The position numbers and the translations under genes were made by a program. From contig CANRET010000001.1 in the NCBI GenBank assembly GCA_947629715.1, forward strand, positions 32,633 through 96,632: a stretch of 64,000 nt of DNA, read 5' to 3'. A model generated the notes under the pieces. That model ran no database searches. It was given only the letters and a program-made list of their open reading frames with translations, and was not told the DNA's origin. Positions 37,872 to 45,816 of this stretch are shown piece by piece. The stretch comes from an uncultured Akkermansia sp. (GTDB taxonomy: Bacteria > Verrucomicrobiota > Verrucomicrobiia > Verrucomicrobiales > Akkermansiaceae). The stretch's first letter is position 1. Every line of letters begins with the position of its first letter.

Positions 37872-37953
37872 TGGACTGCTCTGTCGTCATTTTCACGCCC
37901 TTGCTCGCAGGGGCGCATTCTCGCAAAACGACGATCGGCAATTTCTTCGGCTC

Positions 37954-37981
37954 TTTACAAAAGAGAGCATTGTGGTATAAT
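37954..37981 (+). promoter_or_regulatory. argF promoter
   Basis: -35 TTTACA (37954-37959), 16 bp, -10 TATAAT (37976-37981), 22 nt before the ATG at 38004. No Shine-Dalgarno is visible in the short leader and no ARG-box was recognised. Confidence 0.65.
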
Positions 37982-38003
37982 CTGCGCCTTTCCGAGCACG
38001 CAC

Positions 38004-38909
38004 ATGAAGAATTTACTATCCATTGAAGAGCTCAACGGCGAACAAATCAGGGAGCTGCTGGCGCTGGGACGCAAGTTGAAGGAGGAGAGGGGGCGTCACG
38101 CCGCGCAGCCATTGGCCGGACAAACTTGGGCGCTCATCTTTTCCAAATCCTCCACGCGCACGCGCGTGTCGTTCGAAGTCGGAGTCAGTGAACTCGGGGG
38201 GCGCCCGATGTTCCTCTCCGTGAGCGACACGCAATTGGGGCGAGGCGAACCGGTGAGGGACACGGCGCGCGTACTGGGGCGCATGGTGCACGGAGCCATC
38301 ATCCGCACTTACGCGCAAAGCGAAGTGCAAGAGTTTGCGGAGCATTCCGGCATTCCCACCATCAACGCGCTCACGGATCAGGAACACCCCTGCCAAATAC
38401 TCGCGGATTTGCTTACACTGGAGGAACTCTACGGCGTGAACTCATGGAAGAGTATGAAGATCGCTTTCATGGGCGACACGAACAACAACATGGCCCGTTC
38501 CTGGATGTGGGCCGCCAAGCGGCTCGGCTTTACTCTGGCGCTGGGCGGTCCGCAACACGCACTCCCGAGCGATGAACTGCTGGCTCAACTCAACTGCCCC
38601 GACGTTGTGTGCACCACCGACCCCGTGGAAGCTGTGCGCGGCGCCACCGTCATCAATACCGACACATGGATTTCCATGGGGCAGGAAAACGAAAAAGGCA
38701 GCAAAGAAAAAGCCTTCTTCCCCTACCAGGTGAACCGTGAGCTGCTTTCCCACGCCGCGCCGAAACACAGCGTGTTCCACTGTCTGCCCGCTTACAGAGG
38801 CTACGAGATCACCGACGAGGTTCTGGAGGCGCACGCCGACGCCATTTTCACCGAAGCTGAAAACCGTCTGCACGCGCAAAAAGCTGTACTCTGCACCATC
38901 GCACAATGA
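38004..38909 (+). CDS. argF: Ornithine carbamoyltransferase
   Basis: 301 aa. It makes citrulline from ornithine and carbamoyl phosphate in arginine synthesis. SSTRTRVSFE (49-58) binds carbamoyl phosphate, HPCQ is the second site and FHCLPA holds the catalytic Cys for ornithine. The loop after 'VINTDTWISMGQE' matches OTC rather than aspartate carbamoyltransferase. sufE overlaps by 4 bp; argD is elsewhere in the window (57691-58938). Confidence 0.95.
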   Translation: MKNLLSIEELNGEQIRELLALGRKLKEERGRHAAQPLAGQTWALIFSKSSTRTRVSFEVGVSELGGRPMFLSVSDTQLGRGEPVRDTARVLGRMVHGAIIRTYAQSEVQEFAEHSGIPTINALTDQEHPCQILADLLTLEELYGVNSWKSMKIAFMGDTNNNMARSWMWAAKRLGFTLALGGPQHALPSDELLAQLNCPDVVCTTDPVEAVRGATVINTDTWISMGQENEKGSKEKAFFPYQVNRELLSHAAPKHSVFHCLPAYRGYEITDEVLEAHADAIFTEAENRLHAQKAVLCTIAQ

Positions 38910-39319
38910 TGAGCTGTTCGGAACGCATGGAAGCCTTGATGGATGACCTGTCCGTCTTTGAGGATTGGCAGGAACGCTACGAATACATTATCTCGCTGGG
39001 ACGCCATCTCCCCGCGCTGCCGGAACAATACCGTCGGCCTGAAAATCTTATCCGAGGCTGCCAAAGTCAAGTGTGGGTGGGCACGGAAGTCGTGGACGGC
39101 GCCTTCATCATCCACGCCGACAGTGATTCGCTGATTACAAAAGGACTCATCGCCATCTTCGTCCGCCTCCTCTCCGGGCTCACGCCTCAGGAGGTGGTGG
39201 CTGCCGACCTGAGCAAGCTGGATGCCTCGGGTCTCAGGGAGCACTTGGCCTCCACCCGAGCCAACGCCCTCACCACGATGGCCGATACCATACGTCGCGC
39301 CGCTGCTGAACACGTCTGA
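38906..39319 (+). CDS. sufE: SufE-like cysteine desulfurase acceptor protein
   Basis: 137 aa. It accepts persulfide sulfur from a cysteine desulfurase (SufS) for iron-sulfur cluster assembly. The sulfur-carrying Cys52 lies in LIRGCQSQVW; 'DLSVFEDWQERYEYIISLG' and 'ALPEQYR' are typical. No other suf genes are nearby. Its start overlaps the argF stop (ATGA), an unusual pairing. Confidence 0.93.
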   Translation: MMSCSERMEALMDDLSVFEDWQERYEYIISLGRHLPALPEQYRRPENLIRGCQSQVWVGTEVVDGAFIIHADSDSLITKGLIAIFVRLLSGLTPQEVVAADLSKLDASGLREHLASTRANALTTMADTIRRAAAEHV

Positions 39320-39332
39320 ATCACCGTTCCGC

Positions 39333-40244
39333 ATGCCTTCCCGTCTGGACCAACTGCTGGCGGAACGTCGCGCCGCGCTTGAACCGATGACCAACGCCTA
39401 TCGCGTGCTACCGGAAGGATTGATATTTCCCGGCGTGAGTCTGGATGCGCTGGCGGGACGCTTTTTGGTATCGTTGCGGGACGCCGAACTTCCCGAAGAG
39501 CTCCGCGCCTGGTTGCTTGACCGTGATGCAGACGTATTCGTCAAGCGTCTGTCAAAAGGAGACAAATGCGCTCCTCAACCGCTGCTTCCTCCTCGGCACC
39601 CCATGCAATTTGCCGCCTTGGAAAACGGTGTGCGCTACCTGCTGGACATGCAGAGCGGATACTCGCAAGGTCTCTTCATCGACCAGCGTAACAACCGCGC
39701 GCAGCTGCGCCGTCTCTGCCGCCCGAACATGACCGTGCTGAACCTCTTTGCCTACACCGGCGCTTTCTCCGTGTGCGCTGCACTTGCCGGCGCTACTGTC
39801 ACCACGCTGGACATCGCACAACCTTGTCTGGAACGCTGCCGTGACAATATGAGAGCGAACGGCATTGACCCGGCGAAGCACTTCTTCTGCAAAGGCGACG
39901 CCCTGCATTGGCTCACCGTCTTCGCGCGGCAACGCCGCCTCTTCGATGCCATCGTGCTGGATCCTCCCACTTTCTCACGCGATGCCCGAGGACGCATCTG
40001 GCGTGCCGACCACGATTACACGGAACTCGTGCATCGCGCTGCGCTCTGCCTCGCACCAAACGGCTTTGTGCTTTGCACCACCAACTGCCGAAGTCTTAGC
40101 CCGAACGACTTTCGACAAATGGTGCGCGCCGCCTCACCCGCAACAGCTCGCTTGGAAGAAACTCCCATGCCTTTCGATTTCCTGCCGGAATCCTACCTGA
40201 AAACCCTGTGGATGCACACCGACTCACTCTCGTCCCGTACGTAA
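39333..40244 (+). CDS. Class I SAM-dependent 23S rRNA methyltransferase, RlmI-like
   Basis: 303 aa from the ATG at 39333, 14 bp after sufE; longer in-frame starts would lie inside sufE. 'SGYSQGLFIDQRNNR' precedes the Rossmann fold, with VLNLFAYTGAFSVCAA as motif I and 'AIVLDPPTFSRD' as the catalytic D-P-P-(T/S)F motif of RlmI/RlmL-type m5C/m2G rRNA methyltransferases. No PUA domain is visible at the N-terminus, so the exact target base is uncertain. Confidence 0.82.
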   Translation: MPSRLDQLLAERRAALEPMTNAYRVLPEGLIFPGVSLDALAGRFLVSLRDAELPEELRAWLLDRDADVFVKRLSKGDKCAPQPLLPPRHPMQFAALENGVRYLLDMQSGYSQGLFIDQRNNRAQLRRLCRPNMTVLNLFAYTGAFSVCAALAGATVTTLDIAQPCLERCRDNMRANGIDPAKHFFCKGDALHWLTVFARQRRLFDAIVLDPPTFSRDARGRIWRADHDYTELVHRAALCLAPNGFVLCTTNCRSLSPNDFRQMVRAASPATARLEETPMPFDFLPESYLKTLWMHTDSLSSRT

Positions 40245-40618
40245 TGCCTCAAAAAAAACGGTCACCCGACAGCATAGCATCTCCTCCAGTCTTCGGCATA
40301 CCCCATGCTGCCCTCTGTTCCATACGGCTCGATTGCCCATCCACAGAGCGCATAGTTATCCGTCCATGTCAGCGTCCACGCGCAGTCTCCTCGCGTCTCT
40401 GAGCAGTCATGCGCTTCCCGCGCGGCTGCCCCATCAAAAACCAGATCTTCTTGATGACTCCAAGCTCCTCGCGCTCTACAATTTTTCGCCTCTCCTTCTT
40501 CTTGCCGCAAGGCGTTCCCTTGCTGGTCAACAGTTAAATGACAATCTGCAGAAAGCAACTCTGTCCCGGAGGCAATGCGTTTTTTTTCGAAAAAATGAAA
40601 CTGAAGGTGAGATTATGC
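40245..40618. other. Intergenic region with a doubtful small minus-strand ORF
   Basis: No gene is firmly supported in this 374 bp stretch. A minus-strand frame (40558-40262, 98 codons) ends with an aromatic, Cys-containing stretch (WTLTWTDNYALCGWAIEPYG) that looks protein-like, but it has no recognisable promoter, Shine-Dalgarno or family. It may be a relic left at the rearrangement point of the ribosomal operons. A T-run/A-run palindrome lies at about 40580-40596. Confidence 0.3.
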
Positions 40619-40647
40619 TTGACGTTCGACCGAACGAAGAGTAGAGT
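40619..40647 (+). promoter_or_regulatory. Promoter of the spc (rplX-secY) half
   Basis: -35 TTGACG (40619-40624), 17 bp, -10 TAGAGT (40642-40647), about 50 nt of leader before rplX. It gives the separated spc half its own transcription start. Confidence 0.65.
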
Positions 40648-40705
40648 GTCTGCCCCGCGCTGCAGATGCAGCCGGGATGATCTAATAAAAACAACAACAC
40701 GTACG

Positions 40706-40930
40706 ATGAAGACCCACGTTAAGAAAGGCGATGAAGTCCAAGTCATTGCCGGCAAGAACAAGGGCAAGCGTGGCGTTGTCACCTCCGTGAATGTCACCAA
40801 ACAAACTGTGATCGTCGAAGGTGTGAGGAAGCTCAAGAAAGCGACCAAACCAAGCGAAGACGATCCGGAAGGGGGCATCAAGGAAATCGACGGCGCCATC
40901 CACATCTCGAATGTGAAGAAAGTGAGTTGA
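40706..40930 (+). CDS. rplX: 50S ribosomal protein L24
   Basis: 74 aa. The KOW motif is clear: [17 protein letters not shown]. It is an early 23S rRNA assembly factor. The start at 40706 (MKTHVKKGD) matches the family; upstream in-frame codons lie in the leader. It normally follows rplN directly, but here it opens a separate plus-strand transcript. Confidence 0.95.
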   Translation: MKTHVKKGDEVQVIAGKNKGKRGVVTSVNVTKQTVIVEGVRKLKKATKPSEDDPEGGIKEIDGAIHISNVKKVS

Positions 40931-40990
40931 CGCCCGGGAGGGAAGAGACTCCGCGCTTAAGCCAACATCAACAAGCTGACCCGCTGAATC

Positions 40991-41563
40991 ATGAAAACAC
41001 CAACACTACTGAAACACTACAAGGAGAAGGTCGTTCCGACCCTCCGCGCCAAGCGCCAGTACGCCAATGTGCATCAAATTCCACGACTCGAGAAGATCGT
41101 GGTGACCACATGCATGGGCAAGCATCCGGACCGCAAGCAAGCCGTGGAAGACGCTGTGGCGGAAATTGCAAAAATCACCGGTCAAAAGCCGTCTGTCACC
41201 TACGCTCGCAAGAGTGTGGCAAACTTCAAGCTCCGCGAGGGGGAGGTCCTGGGCGCTCGAGTGACGCTGCGATCCACACGCATGTGGGAGTTCCTGGACC
41301 GGTTCATTAACGTGACGGCTCCGAATATCCGCGACTTTCGCGGATTGCCTGCCAAATCTTTCGACGGACGAGGCAACTATGCCGTCGGCATTTCGGATCA
41401 ATCGATCTTCCCGGAAATTGAGCTCGACCAAATCAAGCGCAACATCGGTTTCGACATCATTTTTGTGACGACGGCGCCGACGGATGAGGAGGGACGCGAC
41501 CTGCTCAATGAGCTGGGGCTTCCCTTCCGCAAGCCTAATAAGAAGACAGAAGAAACCACTTGA
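40991..41563 (+). CDS. rplE: 50S ribosomal protein L5
   Basis: 190 aa. 'QIPRLEKIVVTTCMGKH', 'GARVTLRSTRMWEFLDRF' and 'RDFRGLPAKSFDGRGNYAVG' are standard. It binds 5S rRNA. It is followed directly by rpsH; rpsN, usually between them, is absent. Confidence 0.96.
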   Translation: MKTPTLLKHYKEKVVPTLRAKRQYANVHQIPRLEKIVVTTCMGKHPDRKQAVEDAVAEIAKITGQKPSVTYARKSVANFKLREGEVLGARVTLRSTRMWEFLDRFINVTAPNIRDFRGLPAKSFDGRGNYAVGISDQSIFPEIELDQIKRNIGFDIIFVTTAPTDEEGRDLLNELGLPFRKPNKKTEETT

Positions 41564-41577
41564 CCTTTTTTACTACC

Positions 41578-41979
41578 ATGGCAGTACTGACTGATCCTGT
41601 CGCAGATTTCCTGACCCGCGTGAAGAACGCCGGTCGCGCGCATAATGAATCCTTCACTGCGCCTCACTCCAAAATCAAGGCCGAGATCGCCCGCATCCTC
41701 CAGGAGGAAGGCTACATCTGGTCCTATGAGGTGACCGGCGAGGGGAAGGACAAAGTGATTACCGTGAAGAGCAAGTTTGCCCAGAGCGGAAAACCCATTG
41801 TCACTGACGTCAAGCGTTGCTCCCGTCCGGGGCGCCGCCACTACGTCACTTCCGACCAGATACCCACGGTCATGAATGGTCTGGGCATCTCCATCGTCTC
41901 CACGTCACAAGGTCTCATGACCGGCGCCAAAGCTCGCAAGCTCAGCATCGGCGGAGAACTCATCGCCCTCGTCTGGTAA
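41578..41979 (+). CDS. rpsH: 30S ribosomal protein S8
   Basis: 133 aa. It starts AVLTDPVADFLTRVKNA and ends with the conserved 'GLSIVSTSQGLMTGAKAR' loop and 'GGELIALVW'. It binds the 16S central domain and in E. coli represses the spc operon. The start at 41578 lies 14 bp after rplE; in-frame codons upstream overlap it. Confidence 0.96.
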   Translation: MAVLTDPVADFLTRVKNAGRAHNESFTAPHSKIKAEIARILQEEGYIWSYEVTGEGKDKVITVKSKFAQSGKPIVTDVKRCSRPGRRHYVTSDQIPTVMNGLGISIVSTSQGLMTGAKARKLSIGGELIALVW

Positions 41980-41999
41980 CCCTCAACCCTCTTCCTGTT

Positions 42000-42539
42000 A
42001 TGTCTCGAGTCGGTAAGAAAGTTATTACGATCCCTGCGGGCGTTTCCGTTTCCGATAAGGACGGAAAGGTCACCGTCAAGGGCGCAAAAGGCGAACTCTC
42101 ATGGACGCTCCCGGAGGGCATCACCATTTCCGTGGAAGGCGCAGAGCTGAGTGTGAAACGCACGGATGATTCCCGCCGCCTGCGCGCTCTGCACGGCACC
42201 AATCGATCCCTTCTCTCCAATATGGTGGAAGGCGTTTCCAAAGGCTTCTCCAAAGAGCTTGAAATCGTCGGCGTGGGTTTTAAAGCTGCTGTCAAAGGCA
42301 AGCATCTCGACCTCTCGTTGGGCAAATCCCACCCCATCCTGCACCCCATCCCCACCGGCATCACGGTGACGGTGACGGAAAACACCAAAATTAAGGTGGA
42401 AGGTATCGACAAGCAGGTCGTTGGTCAATTCGCCGCAGAAGTGCGCGGGTACTACCCGCCCGAGCCGTACAAGGGCAAAGGCGTGCACTATGTGGGTGAA
42501 CACATCCGCCGCAAGGAAGGCAAGAGCGTTGGCAAGTAA
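42000..42539 (+). CDS. rplF: 50S ribosomal protein L6
   Basis: 179 aa. It starts SRVGKKVITIPAGVSV and carries the C-terminal 'QFAAEVRGYYPPEPYKGKGV' signature. It sits near the factor-binding site. A longer in-frame reading runs back into rpsH and is rejected. Confidence 0.96.
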   Translation: MSRVGKKVITIPAGVSVSDKDGKVTVKGAKGELSWTLPEGITISVEGAELSVKRTDDSRRLRALHGTNRSLLSNMVEGVSKGFSKELEIVGVGFKAAVKGKHLDLSLGKSHPILHPIPTGITVTVTENTKIKVEGIDKQVVGQFAAEVRGYYPPEPYKGKGVHYVGEHIRRKEGKSVGK

Positions 42540-42563
42540 CCGTCATTTTAACCTTCAGAAGAT

Positions 42564-42914
42564 ATGAGTACGATTAATCGTAAAGCTGTTCGCAGCCGTG
42601 TTCGCGCACGCATCCGCAAGAAGCTCTCCGGAACCTCCGCCCGCCCGCGTCTGGCTGTCTTTTTCTCCAATCAGCACGTGTACGCTCAGGTGATTGACGA
42701 CACCAAGGGACACACCTTGGTCGCCGCTTGCACCAAAACGCTCGGACTCTCACGAGCCAATGTGGAAACCGCAGCTAAAGTGGGCGAGGAGATCGCCAGG
42801 AAAGCTTTGGCAGCCGGCGTCTCCGAAGTGGTCTTCGACCGAGGCGGATTCCTCTACCACGGCAAGGTCAAATCTCTGGCGGACGCCGCCCGCGAAGCCG
42901 GTCTGAAATTCTAA
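42564..42914 (+). CDS. rplR: 50S ribosomal protein L18
   Basis: 116 aa. '[20 protein letters not shown]' and '[20 protein letters not shown]' are typical of L18, which binds 5S rRNA with L5. Canonical position between rplF and rpsE. Confidence 0.96.
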   Translation: MSTINRKAVRSRVRARIRKKLSGTSARPRLAVFFSNQHVYAQVIDDTKGHTLVAACTKTLGLSRANVETAAKVGEEIARKALAAGVSEVVFDRGGFLYHGKVKSLADAAREAGLKF

Positions 42915-42926
42915 CCGCTTAGAACA

Positions 42927-43622
42927 ATGAGTACTGAAGAAACACAGGACAAAGCAGTCGCTCCCGCCACGGAGGCTCCCGTTGCAGAGGCCCCGAAGAG
43001 CGAAGCGGCTCAAGCTCCCAAGAACCATGCGCCCCGCGCTCCGCGCAGGGATGGTGCCTCCGGTCCCCGCAATGCTCAGCGGTCTGGACGTCGCGATGCG
43101 GCTTCCTCTCGCCGCGCTGCGGAAGCTCCTGCTGAGGACGGACCCCAGCTCGTTGAAAAGGTCGTTTACGTCAACCGCTGTGCCAAGGTCGTGAAAGGCG
43201 GACGCCGCTTTTCTTTCTCCGCGCTCGTGGTGGTAGGCGATCGCAACGGCAAGGTCGGTCAGGGCTTCGGCAAGGCCAACGAAGTTTCCGACGCTATCCG
43301 CAAGGGTACTGATGCCGCCAAGCGCGCGATGAAGAAGGTCGTGGTGGTCAATGAGACTCTGCCGCACGAAGTGTACAGCGAGTTCGGCGGAGCCAAGATT
43401 GTGCTCAAGCCCGCCGCACCCGGTACCGGTTTGGTGGCCGGCGAAAAAGTGCGCGCCGTGTTGGAAGCTGCCGGCGTAAGCAATGTGATCGCCAAATCCC
43501 TTGGTTCCTCCAATGCCGCCAACGTGGTGAAAGCCACCATGCAAGCCATGCTCTCCATGCGCACGGCTGACCAGGTGCTCTCCGCCCGTGGCAAGAAGAA
43601 AAAGGAAAAGGAATCTGTGTAA
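42927..43622 (+). CDS. rpsE: 30S ribosomal protein S5 with a long N-terminal extension
   Basis: 231 aa against about 166 in E. coli. Residues 1-72 are a low-complexity Ala/Pro/Glu then Arg-rich tail; the S5 core starts near LVEKVVYVNRCAKVVKGGRR and contains GQGFGKANEVSDAIRKG and 'GSSNAANVVKATMQ'. The core is complete, so the protein should work in decoding fidelity. The extension is coded in frame with a normal start after rplR. rpmD is missing downstream. Confidence 0.95.
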   Translation: MSTEETQDKAVAPATEAPVAEAPKSEAAQAPKNHAPRAPRRDGASGPRNAQRSGRRDAASSRRAAEAPAEDGPQLVEKVVYVNRCAKVVKGGRRFSFSALVVVGDRNGKVGQGFGKANEVSDAIRKGTDAAKRAMKKVVVVNETLPHEVYSEFGGAKIVLKPAAPGTGLVAGEKVRAVLEAAGVSNVIAKSLGSSNAANVVKATMQAMLSMRTADQVLSARGKKKKEKESV

Positions 43623-43642
43623 TTTAACCGTTCATCACGACT

Positions 43643-44110
43643 ATGTTGACACTTCATTCTCTTAAACCGACCCCGGGGTCCAAACACCGTAAAAAGCGCA
43701 TCGGCAACGGCGAAAGCTCCGGTCTCGGCAAGACCTGCGGCAAGGGCAACAAAGGCCAAAAAGCCCGGTCTGGCGGTTCGATCCGCCCCGGATTTGAAGG
43801 CGGGCAAATGCCCCTGCACCGTCGTCTCCCCAAAAAAGGCTTCAGCAATGCACGCTTCCGTGACCGCGTAGCTATCGTTAACCTCTCCCAGTTGGAGGCT
43901 TTCTTCAACGCCGGGGACGCCGTGACGGAAGTGGAGCTGCGCGCGGCCGGTCTCGTTAAGGGAGAATGCGACGCGGTGAAGCTTCTCGGCAAGGGCGAGT
44001 TGAGCAAAGCGCTGAATGTTTCAGTGGACTTTGCCAGCGCTGCTGCCGCCAAGAAGATTGCCGACGCAGGCGGTTCCCTCACCGCCCTCAGCGAGAGCGC
44101 TGAGAGCTGA
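43643..44110 (+). CDS. rplO: 50S ribosomal protein L15
   Basis: 155 aa. 'RIGNGESSGLGKTCGKGNKG' and 'FEGGQMPLHRRLPKKGF' define L15, a late 23S rRNA assembly protein. It follows rpsE by 20 bp; rpmD (L30), normally between them, is absent. Confidence 0.96.
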   Translation: MLTLHSLKPTPGSKHRKKRIGNGESSGLGKTCGKGNKGQKARSGGSIRPGFEGGQMPLHRRLPKKGFSNARFRDRVAIVNLSQLEAFFNAGDAVTEVELRAAGLVKGECDAVKLLGKGELSKALNVSVDFASAAAAKKIADAGGSLTALSESAES

Positions 44111-44127
44111 CAAGCTTTCACTCGCCC

Positions 44128-44153
44128 GCCCGGCGGAGTCCTCTCTGCCGGGC
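44128..44153 (+). promoter_or_regulatory. GC hairpin between rplO and secY
   Basis: Arms GCCCGGC (44128-44134) and GCCGGGC (44147-44153) with a 12 nt loop and no T-run. It lies in the 143 bp rplO-secY spacer, the largest gap in this operon. It may be an attenuator or processing site. Confidence 0.4.
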
Positions 44154-44253
44154 GCCGCGAGTCTCGCAGAGGGGCACACGTTCTCCGAACCTCCCTCATC
44201 GCGCCTCGCGGGGACTCGTTCCCGATCTTTTTCCCAGAACAAGCATTTCCGCT

Positions 44254-45729
44254 ATGATAGCCGCCTTTGCCAACACTATGAAGGTTCCGGAGCTCCGGAG
44301 CCGCATCCTTTTTACGCTCGCCCTGATCGTTGTCGTGCGACTGGGCGTGCATCTTCCCCTGCCGGGCGTGGATGTTCACGCGCTTGCCACCTACCTGCAG
44401 CAGCAGGCGGCGGACGAAGGAGGTCCCCTCGCCGCCCTCGGTGCGATCCTCACGATCTTCTCGGGCGGCGGTTTGCAACAATGCGGCATCTTCGCCCTGG
44501 GCATTATGCCTTACATCTCCGCCTCCATTATGACACAGCTCATGGGAGCGGTGCTTCCCTCGTGGAAGAAGATGTTGGAGGAGGAAGGTGGACGTCAAAA
44601 GATGACGCGCTACACGCGCATTCTCGCCATCATCATCGCCATTGTGCAGGGCTTCCTGCTCACCCGCACGCTGGAAAATCCTTCCACGATCGGTTTGGAC
44701 GTCGGCAACCTCGTCATGCACCCGGGCTGGATTTTCACCCTTTCCACAATTTTCATCATCGTCACCGGCACCATGTTCCTCATGTGGATCGGCGACCAAA
44801 TCACTGAGCGTGGCGTGGGCAACGGGATTTCGCTCATCATCTCCGTGAACATTATCTCCGCCCTCCCCGGAGCATTTTCCATGGCTTGGAAAACTTGCGT
44901 GATGAAGGGAGGCGAAGTCAACCCGCTCGGCTCGCTCTCTCTCGTAGCCCTCATTCTCTTCATGATCGTTGTGGTGGCTCTCGTGGTCACCGTCAGTCAG
45001 GCGCAGCGCCGCATCCCCGTGCAACAAGCCAAGCGCGTAGTTGGGCACGGAAAAATGACTCAGGGCGGCACGACCTACCTGCCCCTCAAGCTCAATTACT
45101 CCGGCGTGATGCCCGTAATCTTCGCCACGGCCATCCTCGCTCTGCCCGGCATGCTCATGCAGCAGCTCTTCACCGGAGATTCCCCTTTCGTCTCTTTCGT
45201 CAATGTTCTCCTCTCGCCGAGTGATATCTGGTACTACCTCATCTCCTCGGCCATGATCTTCTTCTTCTCGTTCTTCTGGGTTGCCACCATGTTCCAGCCC
45301 CAGCAAATCGCAGAAAATCTCAAACGTTCCGGCAGCTACATTCCCGGCATCCGTCCCGGTCCCATTACAGCGGCTTTCTTGGACCAGACGATGGTGCGCC
45401 TCACTTTCGCCGGATCGCTGTTCCTGACCCTCATTTACTTCCTGCCCAGTCTGCTTTCAGTATTCGGCGCCCTGCCCCATGTGGTCACCCAATTCTTCGG
45501 AGGCACCTCACTGCTTATTCTGGTGGGCGTGCTGCTGGATATGATGCGTCAGGTGGAAGCCACCCTCTTGCAAAAGAATTATGACGGCTTCATGAAAAAA
45601 GGTCGTCTGCGCGGACGCTATTCCCATATCCAAGGCACCGGCGCCCCCGCCGACAGCAAAGGGCTCGTCGTTCTCTGGGTCCTCATTGCTCTCGCCGTCC
45701 TCGCTTGCATGATCATTATCATGCCGTAA
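44254..45729 (+). CDS. secY: Preprotein translocase subunit SecY
   Basis: 491 aa, ten-helix channel of the Sec translocon. 'IFSGGGLQQCGIFALGIMPYISASIMTQL', 'GNGISLIISVNIIS' and 'QAQRRIPVQQAKRVVG' are family signatures. It is somewhat longer than E. coli SecY (443 aa), mainly in loops. It ends the spc run; adk, map, infA and the alpha-operon genes do not follow here. Confidence 0.96.
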   Translation: MIAAFANTMKVPELRSRILFTLALIVVVRLGVHLPLPGVDVHALATYLQQQAADEGGPLAALGAILTIFSGGGLQQCGIFALGIMPYISASIMTQLMGAVLPSWKKMLEEEGGRQKMTRYTRILAIIIAIVQGFLLTRTLENPSTIGLDVGNLVMHPGWIFTLSTIFIIVTGTMFLMWIGDQITERGVGNGISLIISVNIISALPGAFSMAWKTCVMKGGEVNPLGSLSLVALILFMIVVVALVVTVSQAQRRIPVQQAKRVVGHGKMTQGGTTYLPLKLNYSGVMPVIFATAILALPGMLMQQLFTGDSPFVSFVNVLLSPSDIWYYLISSAMIFFFSFFWVATMFQPQQIAENLKRSGSYIPGIRPGPITAAFLDQTMVRLTFAGSLFLTLIYFLPSLLSVFGALPHVVTQFFGGTSLLILVGVLLDMMRQVEATLLQKNYDGFMKKGRLRGRYSHIQGTGAPADSKGLVVLWVLIALAVLACMIIIMP

Positions 45730-45816
45730 ATCCGAATGTCTTTTCTTCCTTTGAGCCTTGGGAAATGAGCGTGCTTGCTGCGCGCGGAGTTTGCGAGACT
45801 TGTGCGGAGCGGGGCT

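Noticed and set aside
43654-45306. 550-codon open frame on the minus strand
   Set aside because: Antisense to rplO and secY; composition (long His/Asp/Glu/Gly runs) is a reverse-strand artefact.
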